Shown in pieces: positions 9,330 through 19,697 of a DNA stretch of 64,000 bases. The notes under the pieces were generated by a model that was not told the DNA's origin, made no database searches, and saw only the letters and a list, made by a program, of their open reading frames with translations. Position 1 is the stretch's first letter. Each line of letters begins with the position of its first letter. The translations under genes were made by a program, and so were the position numbers. The DNA comes from Helicobacter sp. 13S00401-1 (GTDB lineage Bacteria; Campylobacterota; Campylobacteria; Campylobacterales; Helicobacteraceae): contig NZ_MLAR01000003.1 in assembly GCF_002272925.1 (NCBI RefSeq), positions 1 through 64,000 on the forward strand. Reading direction: 5' to 3'.

Positions 9330-10763
9330 ATGAGAGATAATTTAAACGATATGGACACTTTGAAAGAAAAGTGTGCCGTAACTGGGATCTATAACTCAAA
9401 CCATGCTGCTAACCTTGCTTACTACACACTTTTTGCCATGCAACATAGAGGTCAAGAAGCAAGTGGTATAAGTGTAAGTAACGGTCATGATATAGCAACT
9501 TTTAAAGATAGCGGTTTAGTGACTGAAGTTTTTAAAAAAGATACCTTAAAAGCCCTAACTGGTTTTAGTGCCATAGGACATAATCGCTACTCAACAGCAG
9601 GAGATAACTCTCTTGCAGATTCCCAACCTCTTTTTGCAAGATATAACTTAGGTGAGTTTTCCATAGCCCATAATGGCAATATAACTAATGCCTTAGAACT
9701 TAGAGAGATGCTAACTCGTGAGGGCGCTATCTTTCAAAGTCAGCTAGATACTGAAGTCATACTCCACCTTATAGCAAGAAGCAAGCAAGATAACCTAACA
9801 GCTAGAATCATGGAAGCTATAAAGATGCTTAAAGGTGCATTTGCTTTAGTGTTTATAAGTCGCTCTAAAATGTTTGCTTTGCGAGATAGATTTGGTCTTA
9901 GGCCACTTTCACTAGCCCAGCTTGATAATGAAGATGGGACAAAAGGCTACGTAGTAGCTAGTGAGACTTGTGCTTTTGATCTAATAAATGCAAAGTTTAT
10001 AAGAGATGTAAAACCTGGAGAGCTTTTAATCTTTGAAAGAAATAAGATGGAAGCAATACACGAGGCTAGATTTGTAAGTACTATGTTTGATGAAAGCACT
10101 CCAAGTAAGCCTTGCATCTTTGAATATGTCTACTTTTCAAGACCTGATAGTTTAGTGTTTGGAAGAAGCGTTTATGAGGTACGAAAGGCTTTAGGAAGAG
10201 AGCTTGCAAGAGAGCATAAGATAGAGGCTGATATGGTAGTGCCTGTGCCAGATAGCGGTATAGCAGCTGCCCTAGGCTATAGTATAGAATCTAAGATTCC
10301 TTTTGAGTTAGGTTTGATTAGAAACCACTATGTAGGCAGGACTTTTATAGAGCCAACTCAGTCCTTGCGTGAACTTAAAGTAAGACTAAAACTAAACCCT
10401 ATAAAAGAAATCATAAAAGATAAAAAAGTGATAGTTATAGATGACTCTTTAGTTCGTGGGACTACTTCAAAAGCTATAGTTAGACTTTTAAGAAATGCTG
10501 GAGCTAAAGAAGTACATCTTTTAATAGCTGCTCCTCAAACTATAAGTCCATGCTACTACGGCGTAGATACGCCTAATAAAGAAGAACTAATCTGTGCTAA
10601 TAAAAGCTTAGAAGAAGTAAAAGAATACCTTCACGCTGATAGCCTAGGCTTTTTAAGCTTAGAGGGTATGGAAGAAGCACTTAGCGGTATTAAAGAAGCT
10701 AAACCTAGTGAGTGCAAGAGTGAGTTTTGCAAAGCCTGCTTTGATGGAATCTATATAGAGTAA
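9330..10763 (+). CDS. purF: Amidophosphoribosyltransferase (first step of purine synthesis)
   Basis: A 477-residue enzyme that makes 5-phosphoribosylamine from PRPP and glutamine. The catalytic N-terminal cysteine is Cys15 (EKCAVTGIY), so a 14-residue propeptide must be removed, as in the Bacillus-type enzyme. The glutaminase domain continues with MQHRGQEASGI and GHNRYSTAG. The PRPP loop is VIVIDDSLVRGTTS near 368-381. H. pylori lacks de novo purine synthesis, so the gene helps exclude that species. It lies 63 bp after prfB. Confidence 0.95.
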   Translation: MRDNLNDMDTLKEKCAVTGIYNSNHAANLAYYTLFAMQHRGQEASGISVSNGHDIATFKDSGLVTEVFKKDTLKALTGFSAIGHNRYSTAGDNSLADSQPLFARYNLGEFSIAHNGNITNALELREMLTREGAIFQSQLDTEVILHLIARSKQDNLTARIMEAIKMLKGAFALVFISRSKMFALRDRFGLRPLSLAQLDNEDGTKGYVVASETCAFDLINAKFIRDVKPGELLIFERNKMEAIHEARFVSTMFDESTPSKPCIFEYVYFSRPDSLVFGRSVYEVRKALGRELAREHKIEADMVVPVPDSGIAAALGYSIESKIPFELGLIRNHYVGRTFIEPTQSLRELKVRLKLNPIKEIIKDKKVIVIDDSLVRGTTSKAIVRLLRNAGAKEVHLLIAAPQTISPCYYGVDTPNKEELICANKSLEEVKEYLHADSLGFLSLEGMEEALSGIKEAKPSECKSEFCKACFDGIYIE

Positions 10764-10828
10764 AAGATTACTATAATGATACTTACTATGATAGAATCTA
10801 AGGGTAAGAAAATTAAACAAGGCTATAT

Positions 10829-11902
10829 GTGAGTTTTTATAAAAAGATCAGACCATATATATTTAAACTAGACCCAGAACGCGCTCACACATTAGTGGAA
10901 AAAACGCTAGCTGGTGTTAGCTACGCTCCCTTGATAGAAAATATGCTCGCTTCAAGTTTTTGTAAGTACCATGCTAATCTTGATAATGAAATACTAGGTA
11001 TGAGATTTTATAATCCCATAGGACTAGCACCAGGCTTTGATAAAAACGCTACCATGGTTAGAGGTCTAGCAGCGCTAGGATTTTCTCACCTAGAGCTTGG
11101 AACCATCACTCATAACCCACAAGATGGAAACCCAAAACCTAGACTTTTTAGACATGTAGAATCTAACTCCTTACAAAATGCCATGGGTTTTAATAACATA
11201 GGCACAAGAGCAGTTATAAGAAACTTACAAAAAGTATATCCCTTTTGTATACCACTAGGCATAAACTTAGGAAAGAACAAAAACATAGCCCTTGCAGATG
11301 CGCTAACTGCTTATGAGCTAGCACTAAAAGCTACAAAAGACTATGGAGACTACTTTATTTTTAATGTCTCTTCACCTAATACTGTAGGCTTAAGAAACTT
11401 ACAAGATGTAAATTTTGTAAATGAGCTTTTTGATATGGCAAAAAGTATCACTACTAAGCCAACTTTTTTAAAAATAGCTCCTGATATGGACTTAGATTCC
11501 ATGCTTGAAGTTTGCAAAAGTGCTTTAAATGCCTCAGCAAGCGGACTAATAGCTACTAATACAACTATAGACTACTCACTAGTTTCTAGTCCAAAACTAA
11601 AAGATGGAGAGCCTTTTGGGGGCCTAAGTGGCAAGATTTTAAAAACTAAAAGTAATGAAGTTTTAAAAGAGTTAGGCAAAGCCTTTTTTAAAGAAGGTAT
11701 CATAGTCTCAGTAGGTGGGATAAGCACTGCTAGTGATATTTTAGAAAGACTTAAAAATGGCGCATCATTAGTTCAGATTCTAACTAGTATAATATATGAA
11801 GGTCCTGGAGTGATGAAAAGACTAAATGGTGAGCTTTCTAAGCTTTTAAGCGAAGAAGGCTTTTCTAATATAAAAGATGTTATTGGGATTAATGTAAGAT
11901 GA
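10829..11902 (+). CDS. pyrD: Dihydroorotate dehydrogenase (quinone), class 2
   Basis: A 357-residue FMN enzyme that oxidises dihydroorotate to orotate and passes electrons to quinone at the inner membrane. It has the class 2 N-terminal extension with Pro-Glu-x-Ala-His, the GLAPGFDKNA segment and the ISTASD/phosphate-binding end. The start is GTG at 10829; the overlapping ATG at 10827 runs straight into TGA. Its stop overlaps the next start (ATGA), suggesting translational coupling through to the SDR gene. The order matches HP1011-HP1015. Confidence 0.94.
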   Translation: MSFYKKIRPYIFKLDPERAHTLVEKTLAGVSYAPLIENMLASSFCKYHANLDNEILGMRFYNPIGLAPGFDKNATMVRGLAALGFSHLELGTITHNPQDGNPKPRLFRHVESNSLQNAMGFNNIGTRAVIRNLQKVYPFCIPLGINLGKNKNIALADALTAYELALKATKDYGDYFIFNVSSPNTVGLRNLQDVNFVNELFDMAKSITTKPTFLKIAPDMDLDSMLEVCKSALNASASGLIATNTTIDYSLVSSPKLKDGEPFGGLSGKILKTKSNEVLKELGKAFFKEGIIVSVGGISTASDILERLKNGASLVQILTSIIYEGPGVMKRLNGELSKLLSEEGFSNIKDVIGINVR

Positions 11903-13269
11903 GATTTGTAATTATGATAGGAGTTTTAATGAGTGCTCTAAGTGCGGCAGTAAGCCTACCTTACCAGGTAGAAACACTACAATCAAATGGACTAAATATA
12001 GTCGTAGTGCCTTTAAGAAATGGCTCTAATGTCATAGAAACTGATGTTATCTATAATGTGGGCTCAGGTGATGAGACTATGGGTAAAAGTGGTATAGCCC
12101 ACATGATAGAGCATATGAACTTTAAGTCTAGCAAGCATCTAAAAGCTGGTGAGTTTGACTCTATAGTAAAACGTATGGGTGGGGTTGATAACGCCTCTAC
12201 TGGTTTTGACTACACACGCTACTTTATAAAGTCAACTTCTAGTAACCTAGATACTTCTTTAAAGCTTTTTGCTGAACTAATGGGCAATCTTACTTTAAAA
12301 GATTCTGAGTTTCAAACTGAAAGAAAAGTAGTAGAGCAAGAAAGACTTTGGAGAACTGAAGATTCACCTATTGGCTATCTTTACTTTAGATTTTTTAATA
12401 CAGCCTTTGTTTATAGTCCCTACCACTGGACACCTATAGGATTTCATAGCGATATACTTAACTGGAATATAAAAGATCTAAAACACTTCCATAGCATCTA
12501 CTATCAACCAAAAAACGCAACTGTTTTAATAGTAGGCGATATAGATCCAAAAGTTGCTTTTGCAAAAACTAAAGAGTATTTTGGGAAAATACCTAATAAA
12601 AAAGAGATTCCAGCTTTCTATGAAAACGAACCAGATAGTGATGGAGAAAGGATAGTTAATATCCACAGATACACAGGCGGCTTAGAGTATCTCGCACTTG
12701 GTTATAGGACTTCTAAGATAAGTGATAAAAGAAGTGCAGAAGAAAAGTATAAAGATAAGGTTGTCTTAGATGTACTAGGCTATATACTAGGTGGGACTAA
12801 CTCATCTTTGCTAGATGAAAAGTTAAGCGATGAGTTAAAACTAACTAGTGATATAAGTAGCTTTAATATGAAGTTAAAGCATGGCGGTGTCTTTTTTATA
12901 ATAGCTACTATGAACAAAGATAAAAAAGCAGATGAAGCAAAAGATGAAATCTTAAAAGTCATACAAAACATAAAAGAAGGTAAGATCACTGAAGCTGACT
13001 TAGAAAAAGCTAGGGCTGCTATTAATGCAAACTTTGCATATAGCTTTGAAAGTAGTAGTAAACTAGCTGGTATATTTGCAAGTTTTATAGGTGGTGGCAA
13101 TAGTAAAGATGTAGATAGCTCTTTAAAACATCTTAAAAACTATATAAAAGACGTAAACTCTGTGAGTTTAAAAGACTTGCAAAGAGTAGCAAACTACTAC
13201 TTTGTAAGTAATAATCTAACAACACTCACTATGAGTCCAAACTCTACCCAAAACAAGGAAGATGAATGA
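11899..13269 (+). CDS. M16 family zinc peptidase, secreted
   Basis: A 456-residue insulinase/processing-peptidase-like protein (HP1012 / PqqL-YmxG type). It starts with a hydrophobic signal peptide (~18 residues). The inverted zinc motif H-x-x-E-H is His68-Glu71-His72, and a Glu in [14 protein letters not shown] about 75 residues later supplies the third ligand. The single unit is half the size of full insulinases, so it probably works as a dimer or with a second M16 protein. It overlaps pyrD and dapA by 4 bp each. The substrate is unknown. Confidence 0.88.
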   Translation: MRFVIMIGVLMSALSAAVSLPYQVETLQSNGLNIVVVPLRNGSNVIETDVIYNVGSGDETMGKSGIAHMIEHMNFKSSKHLKAGEFDSIVKRMGGVDNASTGFDYTRYFIKSTSSNLDTSLKLFAELMGNLTLKDSEFQTERKVVEQERLWRTEDSPIGYLYFRFFNTAFVYSPYHWTPIGFHSDILNWNIKDLKHFHSIYYQPKNATVLIVGDIDPKVAFAKTKEYFGKIPNKKEIPAFYENEPDSDGERIVNIHRYTGGLEYLALGYRTSKISDKRSAEEKYKDKVVLDVLGYILGGTNSSLLDEKLSDELKLTSDISSFNMKLKHGGVFFIIATMNKDKKADEAKDEILKVIQNIKEGKITEADLEKARAAINANFAYSFESSSKLAGIFASFIGGGNSKDVDSSLKHLKNYIKDVNSVSLKDLQRVANYYFVSNNLTTLTMSPNSTQNKEDE

Positions 13270-14150
13270 TAACTGGCGCTATGAGTGCTCTTGTCACACC
13301 ACTGAAAAACGACAAGATAGACACGCAAACTTATGAAAAACTAATCATAAGACAGATGAGATATGGTATGGATGCTTGCGTGCCAGTTGGAACAACTGGA
13401 GAAAGTGCTACTTTAAGCCATAAAGAACACATGGAGTGTATAGAGATAGCAGTTGCAACTTGTAAGGCATATAATAAAGCACATGGAACTAACGTAAAAG
13501 TGCTAGCTGGTGCTGGGAGTAATAGCACTAAAGAAGCTATAGACCTAGCTAAGTTTGCACAAAAGTGTGGTGCAGATGGAATCTTATGTGTTACTCCCTA
13601 CTATAATAAACCAACTCAAGAAGGCTTATATCTCCACTATAAAGCTATAGCTGAAAGTATAGAACTCCCTCTACTACTTTATAACGTTCCCGGGAGAACA
13701 GGGGTTAATATAGAAGTAGATACTGTAGTAAGACTTTCAAAAGTTAAAAACATCTTTGGTATAAAAGAAGCTGGTGGCTCTATAGAAAAAGTCATGATTA
13801 TGAGGATAAAGATGCCAGAATTTATAATCATGAGTGGAGATGATATGTTAAATCTTCCCATACTACTTCAAGGTGGTCAAGGTGTTATCTCAGTTACTGG
13901 AAACTTGCTTCCTAAAGAGATATCAGACCTAACTAAGCTAGATTTGAAGCAGGCTTCAGCTATAAATAATAAGCTTTATGATATAAATAAAGCTTTATTT
14001 TATGAAAGTAATCCAATTCCTATAAAAGCAGCTATGCATTTAAGTGGATTAATGCCTACCCTAGAGTACCGACTTCCACTGTGCAATCCTAGTGTTGAAT
14101 GCTTAAGGGTACTAGAACAAACTTTAAAAGAATATGAGGTACAACTATGA
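13266..14150 (+). CDS. dapA: 4-hydroxy-tetrahydrodipicolinate synthase
   Basis: A 294-residue TIM-barrel enzyme that condenses pyruvate with aspartate semialdehyde for lysine and diaminopimelate (peptidoglycan) synthesis. VGTTGE at 41-46, Tyr139 in LLLYNVPGR and the Schiff-base lysine Lys167 in GIKEAGG are all present. Length is typical. It is coupled by 4-bp overlaps to the peptidase gene before it and the SDR gene after it. Confidence 0.96.
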   Translation: MITGAMSALVTPLKNDKIDTQTYEKLIIRQMRYGMDACVPVGTTGESATLSHKEHMECIEIAVATCKAYNKAHGTNVKVLAGAGSNSTKEAIDLAKFAQKCGADGILCVTPYYNKPTQEGLYLHYKAIAESIELPLLLYNVPGRTGVNIEVDTVVRLSKVKNIFGIKEAGGSIEKVMIMRIKMPEFIIMSGDDMLNLPILLQGGQGVISVTGNLLPKEISDLTKLDLKQASAINNKLYDINKALFYESNPIPIKAAMHLSGLMPTLEYRLPLCNPSVECLRVLEQTLKEYEVQL

Positions 14151-14944
14151 CAGAAGACGGCACTAAGAACTATATGAGAGGGAAAACATTAGTTATCAGT
14201 GGGGCTACTCGCGGGATCGGCAAGGCTATACTTTACAAGTTCGCTGAAAATGGCGTTAATGTAGCCTTCACCTACAACAAACATGAAGAAGAGGCAAAAA
14301 AGATAGCTAGTGAATTAGAATCTAAATACAAAATAAAAGCGAGATTCTATCCACTAAATGTTTTAGAACCTGAGCAGTACATAAAGCTTTTTGAAGAGAT
14401 AGATAAAGACTTTGATAGAGTAGACTTTTTTATCTCTAATGCAATCATTTATGGAAAAAGTGTAGCAGGCGGCTTTGCACCTTTTATGCGTTTAAAGCCA
14501 AAAGGACTTAACAACATCTATACAGCTACAGTTTTAGCCTTTGTAGTAGGTGCCCAAGAAGCAACAAAACGTATGAAACTTGTAGGTGGTGGCTCTATAG
14601 TTACTCTTAGTTCAACTGGGAATTTAGTCTATATGCCAAACTATGCAGGTCATGGTAACTCAAAAAATGCGGTTGAAACTATGGTTAAATACGCTGCAAC
14701 TGAGTTAGGTGAGCTTGGTATAAGAGTAAATGCAGTTAGTGGTGGACCTATAGATACAGATGCCCTAAGAGCTTTCCCAGACTATGAAGTTATAAAAGAA
14801 AAAGTGGAAGAACAAAGCCCGCTAAATCGCATGGGTACACCTGAAGACTTAGCAGGAGCAGCATTTTTCTTATGTGATAAAACTCAGTCTGGCTGGATGA
14901 CTGGACAAACTATAGTTGTTGATGGCGGCACAACTTTTAAATAA
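14147..14944 (+). CDS. Short-chain reductase resembling enoyl-ACP reductase FabL
   Basis: A 265-residue Rossmann protein with [10 protein letters not shown] near 18 for NADP binding. The catalytic pair is Tyr166-x6-Lys173, the spacing used by enoyl-ACP reductases rather than the Tyr-x3-Lys of classical SDRs. [18 protein letters not shown] and the closing VVDGG recall Bacillus FabL (enoyl reductase III). The H. pylori homologue HP1014 is annotated as a 7-alpha-hydroxysteroid dehydrogenase, which the Tyr-x6-Lys spacing does not favour. A role in fatty-acid elongation is likely but not proven. Confidence 0.7.
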   Translation: MTEDGTKNYMRGKTLVISGATRGIGKAILYKFAENGVNVAFTYNKHEEEAKKIASELESKYKIKARFYPLNVLEPEQYIKLFEEIDKDFDRVDFFISNAIIYGKSVAGGFAPFMRLKPKGLNNIYTATVLAFVVGAQEATKRMKLVGGGSIVTLSSTGNLVYMPNYAGHGNSKNAVETMVKYAATELGELGIRVNAVSGGPIDTDALRAFPDYEVIKEKVEEQSPLNRMGTPEDLAGAAFFLCDKTQSGWMTGQTIVVDGGTTFK

Positions 14945-16145
14945 GGTCTACGCCTTACAAAATGCATTTTTAGACTGTTATGCATTTTTATTTCGCTTTA
15001 AGTTCTACAACTTTTACAAAGACGTTAAAGAAAGCATTGACGATGAGTTGTTAGTAGAACTACCTATACACCCTCCTTTAAACAAGCAAAAAGACTTAAA
15101 AGCACCACTTGATAGTCTTAAGCCCATCCCTACTTATAATGATCTTTTTGTATTTACTAAAGATAAGCAACCCTTTAACAAAACAACTAGAAGTTTTTTA
15201 ATACTTTGTAATATTCTTGCGAATAAACTTTTTTCTAAATCTTTTACCAAACACATAGCCTTTATAAGAATAAATGACTTAAAGATATTAAAAGCACAAG
15301 TAAGCAAAAAAGACTTAAACTGTGAGTATAAAGGTAACTTTAAAAGCTTAGCACTTTATAAGGCTTATGAAGTTGATAAAGACTTTGCTTATGAACACTT
15401 AGATATAAAAATATTTGACAAGATAGGTGAAAACTATATCTGCCATCTTAACTACACCTTACCTGGCCACATACAAAATTTACAAGATAGCTATAAAGAT
15501 AAGATGTATTTTATAAACCCTATCTTTATGTTTTCTCATCTTGGAAGCTTGCATACTGCCTTTAATAACTGCTCTATAATCATACAAGACAGTCTTCAGT
15601 TCTTAGTGCTTGGCTACACGCAAGGCTGTCTTAGCTTTGCAGACACTGCTAAAAGAGAAAAGACTATCAAACAAAACGACCTAGCCTACTTGCTAACAAA
15701 GATACAAAGACACTACCCCCAAACTTACTACTTTGATCTAATAGATGTCCCTGGAATCTTAAAAGCCTTTAGATCAGTTGAAGAATTACTTAACTTAGAA
15801 AAAGAAGACGTCTTAAAACTACTTAGCTTTTATCAAGCAAGAAATGGCTATGGCTACTATAGATTCCAAAAGCCTTTTATCACAAGACATAAAAACTTTA
15901 ATATAAAAACTGCTTTAAAAAGTCTTATAGCAGCAAGTGTAGTACTTTTTGCCCTCCCCTTTATAGAGTTAGCTACAAGCAAACCTAAAGTAGCAAGTCT
16001 TATCTCTCAAGAAGAGATAGATACTAAATATAAAAAGCTTTTAAAAGCTAGCTTTGATAAAAACTATAAGCCAGTATATATGCAAGCTTATGAAAAAATG
16101 AAGACAGAAAAAACCCAATCTATAAATATAGATAATAAGTTTTAA
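14922..16145 (+). CDS. Conserved Helicobacter protein with one C-terminal membrane segment (HP1015-like)
   Basis: About 407 residues from the ATG at 14922 (a TTG at 14916 is also in frame); the start overlaps the SDR gene by over 20 bp. No known domain is recognised. The mid region is mixed alpha/beta with many aromatic residues. One hydrophobic stretch near residue 345 (LIAASVVLFALPFIEL) is followed by a Lys-rich tail, suggesting a single-pass membrane protein with most of its mass N-terminal. Its position after pyrD-M16-dapA-SDR matches HP1015. Function unknown. Confidence 0.75.
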   Translation: MAAQLLNKVYALQNAFLDCYAFLFRFKFYNFYKDVKESIDDELLVELPIHPPLNKQKDLKAPLDSLKPIPTYNDLFVFTKDKQPFNKTTRSFLILCNILANKLFSKSFTKHIAFIRINDLKILKAQVSKKDLNCEYKGNFKSLALYKAYEVDKDFAYEHLDIKIFDKIGENYICHLNYTLPGHIQNLQDSYKDKMYFINPIFMFSHLGSLHTAFNNCSIIIQDSLQFLVLGYTQGCLSFADTAKREKTIKQNDLAYLLTKIQRHYPQTYYFDLIDVPGILKAFRSVEELLNLEKEDVLKLLSFYQARNGYGYYRFQKPFITRHKNFNIKTALKSLIAASVVLFALPFIELATSKPKVASLISQEEIDTKYKKLLKASFDKNYKPVYMQAYEKMKTEKTQSINIDNKF

Positions 16146-16228
16146 TCTACACTAGCTTTTAAAAAGCAAAACTTTTATACAATCTGATATTATTCACAAG
16201 CTAAAAATATATCCAAAGGAAAAAGACT

Positions 16229-16507
16229 ATGGAACAAGATGACAAACAAACTAAGCTCTATCAAGAGCTACTAAGTCAAAATGACGATTTGCAAGATGAG
16301 ATAAGAGATCTAGAAGCACAAATCTTTGATCTATTACAAGTTAGCCTTCACTTTGCTGGTGTAAAAAAAGACTACATGCAAGAAGCTTTAGAGGGATATA
16401 TGGAGCTTTTAGGCGAGGAAAAAGATGATGCAGAGTACTCAGTCCATGAGATAATAGCCCTTATAAAAAAGATGAAAGCAAAAAGCCCTCACTTTTTTAA
16501 TAAGTAA
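16229..16507 (+). CDS. Small acidic coiled-coil protein
   Basis: A 92-residue protein with a good AAAGGA ribosome site. The first ~40 residues are rich in Glu, Asp, Gln and Leu in heptad order; the rest looks helical and soluble. No signal peptide and no recognised family. It is the last gene of the rightward run and converges on tilS. Function unknown. Confidence 0.65.
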   Translation: MEQDDKQTKLYQELLSQNDDLQDEIRDLEAQIFDLLQVSLHFAGVKKDYMQEALEGYMELLGEEKDDAEYSVHEIIALIKKMKAKSPHFFNK

Positions 16508-16550
16508 TAACTTAAGCCTAAACATACTTAAAAAAGATTCCAAAAAGTGC

Positions 16551-17552
16551 TTATGCGCCATAAAGAAAGAAAACTATAGGTCTTATCTTAGCTGGTAGGC
16601 CTTCCCTCCTGCACTTATCTTTAAACGCCTTAGGCAAGATAACTTTAGTATCTAAACTCTTAGCAAGATAGATAAAGTGAGTATTTGAAGCTACTATAAA
16701 GTGATTAGCCAAGATGATATCTTTTTTAGATTCTAGTGCCTCTTTTAAAAGCCTTCTTTGAGCAGAACTCATCTGATAGCCAAAAGCCTTTAAAAGACTA
16801 TCAAGCAAAACTACATTTACATGTAAGCTACTAGACTTAAAGTAGCTTAGCCCCCTATCCTTACATACTAAGGGCTTAGGATAAAGTAGTTTAGATTCCA
16901 TACCCAAAAGATTAAGACTTTGTTTTATCTGATCTTTTGCTAGATTTAAAAAAGGCGTAGCAAAGTTATGTCTATAAAAGTTACGTAAATATTCATCTTT
17001 AAGGTTGCTTTCATCTAGAAAATGCTTAATATCTTGAGCGCTTAAAAACTCGCTTATCTCATCTTTACTAGTATCTAATAAAGGTCTTGCTATATAAATT
17101 AACTTAGCCTTATCTTTACTTTCTATCTCCCTAGATTCATAAGCACTAAAACCACTTAAGCCCTTCAAACCTAAGGCACGACTTAGTCCCATAAAAAGCC
17201 ACTCTAATCTGTCATTTAACTGGTGGGCTAAGATTAGATTTAAATAGCCTTGCTTAAACATAAGAGAGTAAAAAAACTCATATCTAATCTTTCTAGCATT
17301 AGCTTCAAAGTTAGATTCTATGCTTTTAGCCTTATACACAAAGCATTTTTTTTTATAAGTCTTAGCCAAGCTTTGTGCATAGGCTACTTCAAGTTTAGAA
17401 GCTTCCCTAAGACCATAATCAACTATGGCTATATCAAAGTCTATGTCTTCATTTAAAAGCAAAAAAAACAAGGCACTAGAATCTAGCCCGCCAGAAAAAG
17501 CTAAAAGATTTTTAGCTCCCCTAAGCTTACTAACAACACTTTGTTCTAGCAC
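16551..17552 (-). CDS. tilS: tRNA(Ile)-lysidine synthetase
   Basis: A 333-residue PP-loop ATPase; SGGLDSS at 20-26 binds ATP. HQLNDRLEWLFMGLSRALG near 110-128 is the family's second conserved block. It converts C34 of the CAU-anticodon tRNA-Ile2 to lysidine so that it reads AUA; a tRNA that looks like that substrate is at 32040 in this window. The protein is short, as in other epsilonproteobacteria. It overlaps the MATE gene by 7 bp. Confidence 0.92.
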   Translation of the reverse strand: MLEQSVVSKLRGAKNLLAFSGGLDSSALFFLLLNEDIDFDIAIVDYGLREASKLEVAYAQSLAKTYKKKCFVYKAKSIESNFEANARKIRYEFFYSLMFKQGYLNLILAHQLNDRLEWLFMGLSRALGLKGLSGFSAYESREIESKDKAKLIYIARPLLDTSKDEISEFLSAQDIKHFLDESNLKDEYLRNFYRHNFATPFLNLAKDQIKQSLNLLGMESKLLYPKPLVCKDRGLSYFKSSSLHVNVVLLDSLLKAFGYQMSSAQRRLLKEALESKKDIILANHFIVASNTHFIYLAKSLDTKVILPKAFKDKCRREGLPAKIRPIVFFLYGA

Positions 17553-18931
17553 TTTTTATCCTCTAGCAAGCTTATTTTTTTAACCTTGCCTTTTAGTAAA
17601 ACACCTCTTTTAAACTCATAAACCAAAACACCAACTGTCACTATCAAACTTAGAATCTGTGCTATAACATTGCTATACCAGATTCCATAAAGGCCAAAAA
17701 ACTTAGCAAAAATAGGGATGATGATGGCTGCAAAAACTAGCGTATAAGAAAAAGTGACTACTATAGAGCTATAAACCCTCTGAGTTGCTTGAAGGAAGAC
17801 TGCTATGAAAAGATTAAAAGCTAGGAATATGTAGCCTATAAAGTAGATATGCATAGCGTGCAAACCTTCACTTCTTAAAGCATCATCTTGCAAGAAAAGC
17901 CTTACTAAAAGAGGGCTAAAAAGAAAAACTACTATATAGATAAAGATAGATATACTAATGGCAGCTTTTATACCAAAGATAAGTATCTTTCTTAGTCTTA
18001 TAAACTCTCTAGCCCCGTAATTAAAGCTAATGATAGGCTGCAAGCCTTGAGAGATAGCAAAAACTAGCGTAAAGTAGATAAAGCCAGTATATAAAGTAGC
18101 CCCATAAAGTGCTACGCCTATACTACCTGCAACTATGAGTAAGAAGTAGTTATAAAGCCACATAGTAAAGCTAGCACTAAACTCGCTAATAGCTTGTGGA
18201 AAGCCGTATTTCAATGCCCTTAAAACCATACGGAATCTAAAAGCTTTGATAAAGTAAACTTCCCCTCTCCTTAAGATAAAGTGGCTTAATAAAATAGCAC
18301 TGCCTATAAGATGTCCTATGATAGTAGCGTAAGCTGAGCCTACTATACCTGTGTTTAGGATGTATAAAAAGTAGTAGTTCAAAATGATATTAAAAACTGC
18401 ACCAGTTATCATGGCAATCATACCAAGCCGTGGCCGCTTGTCATTTATAACGCTAATATCAAGCATAGGATGAAGCATCAAAGCAAAGAGGCCTAAAAAG
18501 ATGACTTTTAAGTACTCAACACTTAGATGAAAGGTTATAGAATCTAAGTTTGGAGCTAAGACAGCAACTATCTTACCAGTTAAAAGATAGCAAACACCTC
18601 CAACTATTAAAGATAAAACAAAAAGAAAATAAAAGTTAGTGTTAAATATCATGCGTGATATCTGAGGCTTTTTCTTGCCTAGAAAAAAGCTAGTTAAGGC
18701 TGAAGTCCCAAAGGCAAACATTATAGATATGCCTATGATTAAAGGGAAAAAAGGCCACGCAACACCTATAGCTGCTATGCCTTTATCACCTAGCCTATGG
18801 CTTACAAAGTAGCCATCAAAAACTGAGTAGCTAGACATTGCTAGCATGGTAAAGGTTATAGGTACAAAGTAGTGTAAAAAAAGCTTAAATATGGAATCTT
18901 TTGTTAAGTTTGGTTGCTTTAAAGAGCGCAT
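17546..18931 (-). CDS. MATE-family multidrug/cation exporter
   Basis: A 461-residue polytopic inner-membrane protein with about 12 hydrophobic segments in two related halves, typical for MATE exporters that use H+ or Na+ gradients. ISFNYGA near 300 and the N-terminal FDGYFVSHRLGDKGIAAIG are family patterns. The substrate is not predictable. It overlaps tilS by 7 bp, so the two are likely co-transcribed. Confidence 0.85.
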   Translation of the reverse strand: MRSLKQPNLTKDSIFKLFLHYFVPITFTMLAMSSYSVFDGYFVSHRLGDKGIAAIGVAWPFFPLIIGISIMFAFGTSALTSFFLGKKKPQISRMIFNTNFYFLFVLSLIVGGVCYLLTGKIVAVLAPNLDSITFHLSVEYLKVIFLGLFALMLHPMLDISVINDKRPRLGMIAMITGAVFNIILNYYFLYILNTGIVGSAYATIIGHLIGSAILLSHFILRRGEVYFIKAFRFRMVLRALKYGFPQAISEFSASFTMWLYNYFLLIVAGSIGVALYGATLYTGFIYFTLVFAISQGLQPIISFNYGAREFIRLRKILIFGIKAAISISIFIYIVVFLFSPLLVRLFLQDDALRSEGLHAMHIYFIGYIFLAFNLFIAVFLQATQRVYSSIVVTFSYTLVFAAIIIPIFAKFFGLYGIWYSNVIAQILSLIVTVGVLVYEFKRGVLLKGKVKKISLLEDKKC

Positions 18932-18968
18932 ATTTAAGTTTTAGTACCTATAGACTTTATTACTAGGG

Positions 18969-19697
18969 TTAGTGTTTTTTAGTTTTAAAAACTATGTATC
19001 TAAAGATGATAAATATCCATCTCACTATGCCATAAAGCACATAAAGGCTCATTAACACTGTTAAGGTAACAACTGGCTGTACAAATATAAGGGCAAGCAA
19101 AATAATGACTATGATAAAAGACTTCAAGTCCCACTTAAACTTTTTAAAGCTTGGATAGCGAATATTACTTACCATTAAAATAGCGCATATAAAAGCTAGT
19201 ATTAAAAGTATGTAGCCATGAGTTTCAAAAAGACTGCCTTTAAAAAAGCCATAGTCTCCATGATTATCAAAAAGTATCCAAAGCACTAAAGTTGCAGCAG
19301 CACCAGGTATAGGCAAGCCCACAAAAGAGTTAGGCTCACTACCAGTAGATATGTTAAATCTAGCTAATCTCACAGCACCAAGTACTGTAAAAAGAGCGCT
19401 TATTGCTATACCATATCTTCCATAAAAGTCACCCACATAAAAGTATAAAACCATAGCAGGGGCCACACCAAAGGCTACTACATCAGCTAAGGAATCAAAC
19501 TCAACTCCAAACTTACTAGCTGTATTAGTAAGTCTTGCCACCCTTCCATCAAGTCCATCTAAGACCATGGAAAGTAAGATAAACCAACAAGCATGCACAA
19601 AGTTTTGATTATGTGCGAGTATGATTGCAAAAACTGCGAAAAATATACTAGCTGCTGTGAAAAGATTAGGCAGTACGTAAAGTGGATTGATCTTCAT
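18969..19697 (-). CDS. pssA: CDP-diacylglycerol-serine O-phosphatidyltransferase
   Basis: A 242-residue membrane protein with the CDP-alcohol phosphatidyltransferase signature DGLDGRVAR...G...D...D at 47-72. It makes phosphatidylserine, the precursor of phosphatidylethanolamine. Its start overlaps the Psd-like gene by 32 bp, so the two steps of PE synthesis are probably coupled. The gene order ftsH / Psd-like / pssA matches HP1069-HP1071. Confidence 0.93.
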   Translation of the reverse strand: MKINPLYVLPNLFTAASIFFAVFAIILAHNQNFVHACWFILLSMVLDGLDGRVARLTNTASKFGVEFDSLADVVAFGVAPAMVLYFYVGDFYGRYGIAISALFTVLGAVRLARFNISTGSEPNSFVGLPIPGAAATLVLWILFDNHGDYGFFKGSLFETHGYILLILAFICAILMVSNIRYPSFKKFKWDLKSFIIVIILLALIFVQPVVTLTVLMSLYVLYGIVRWIFIIFRYIVFKTKKH

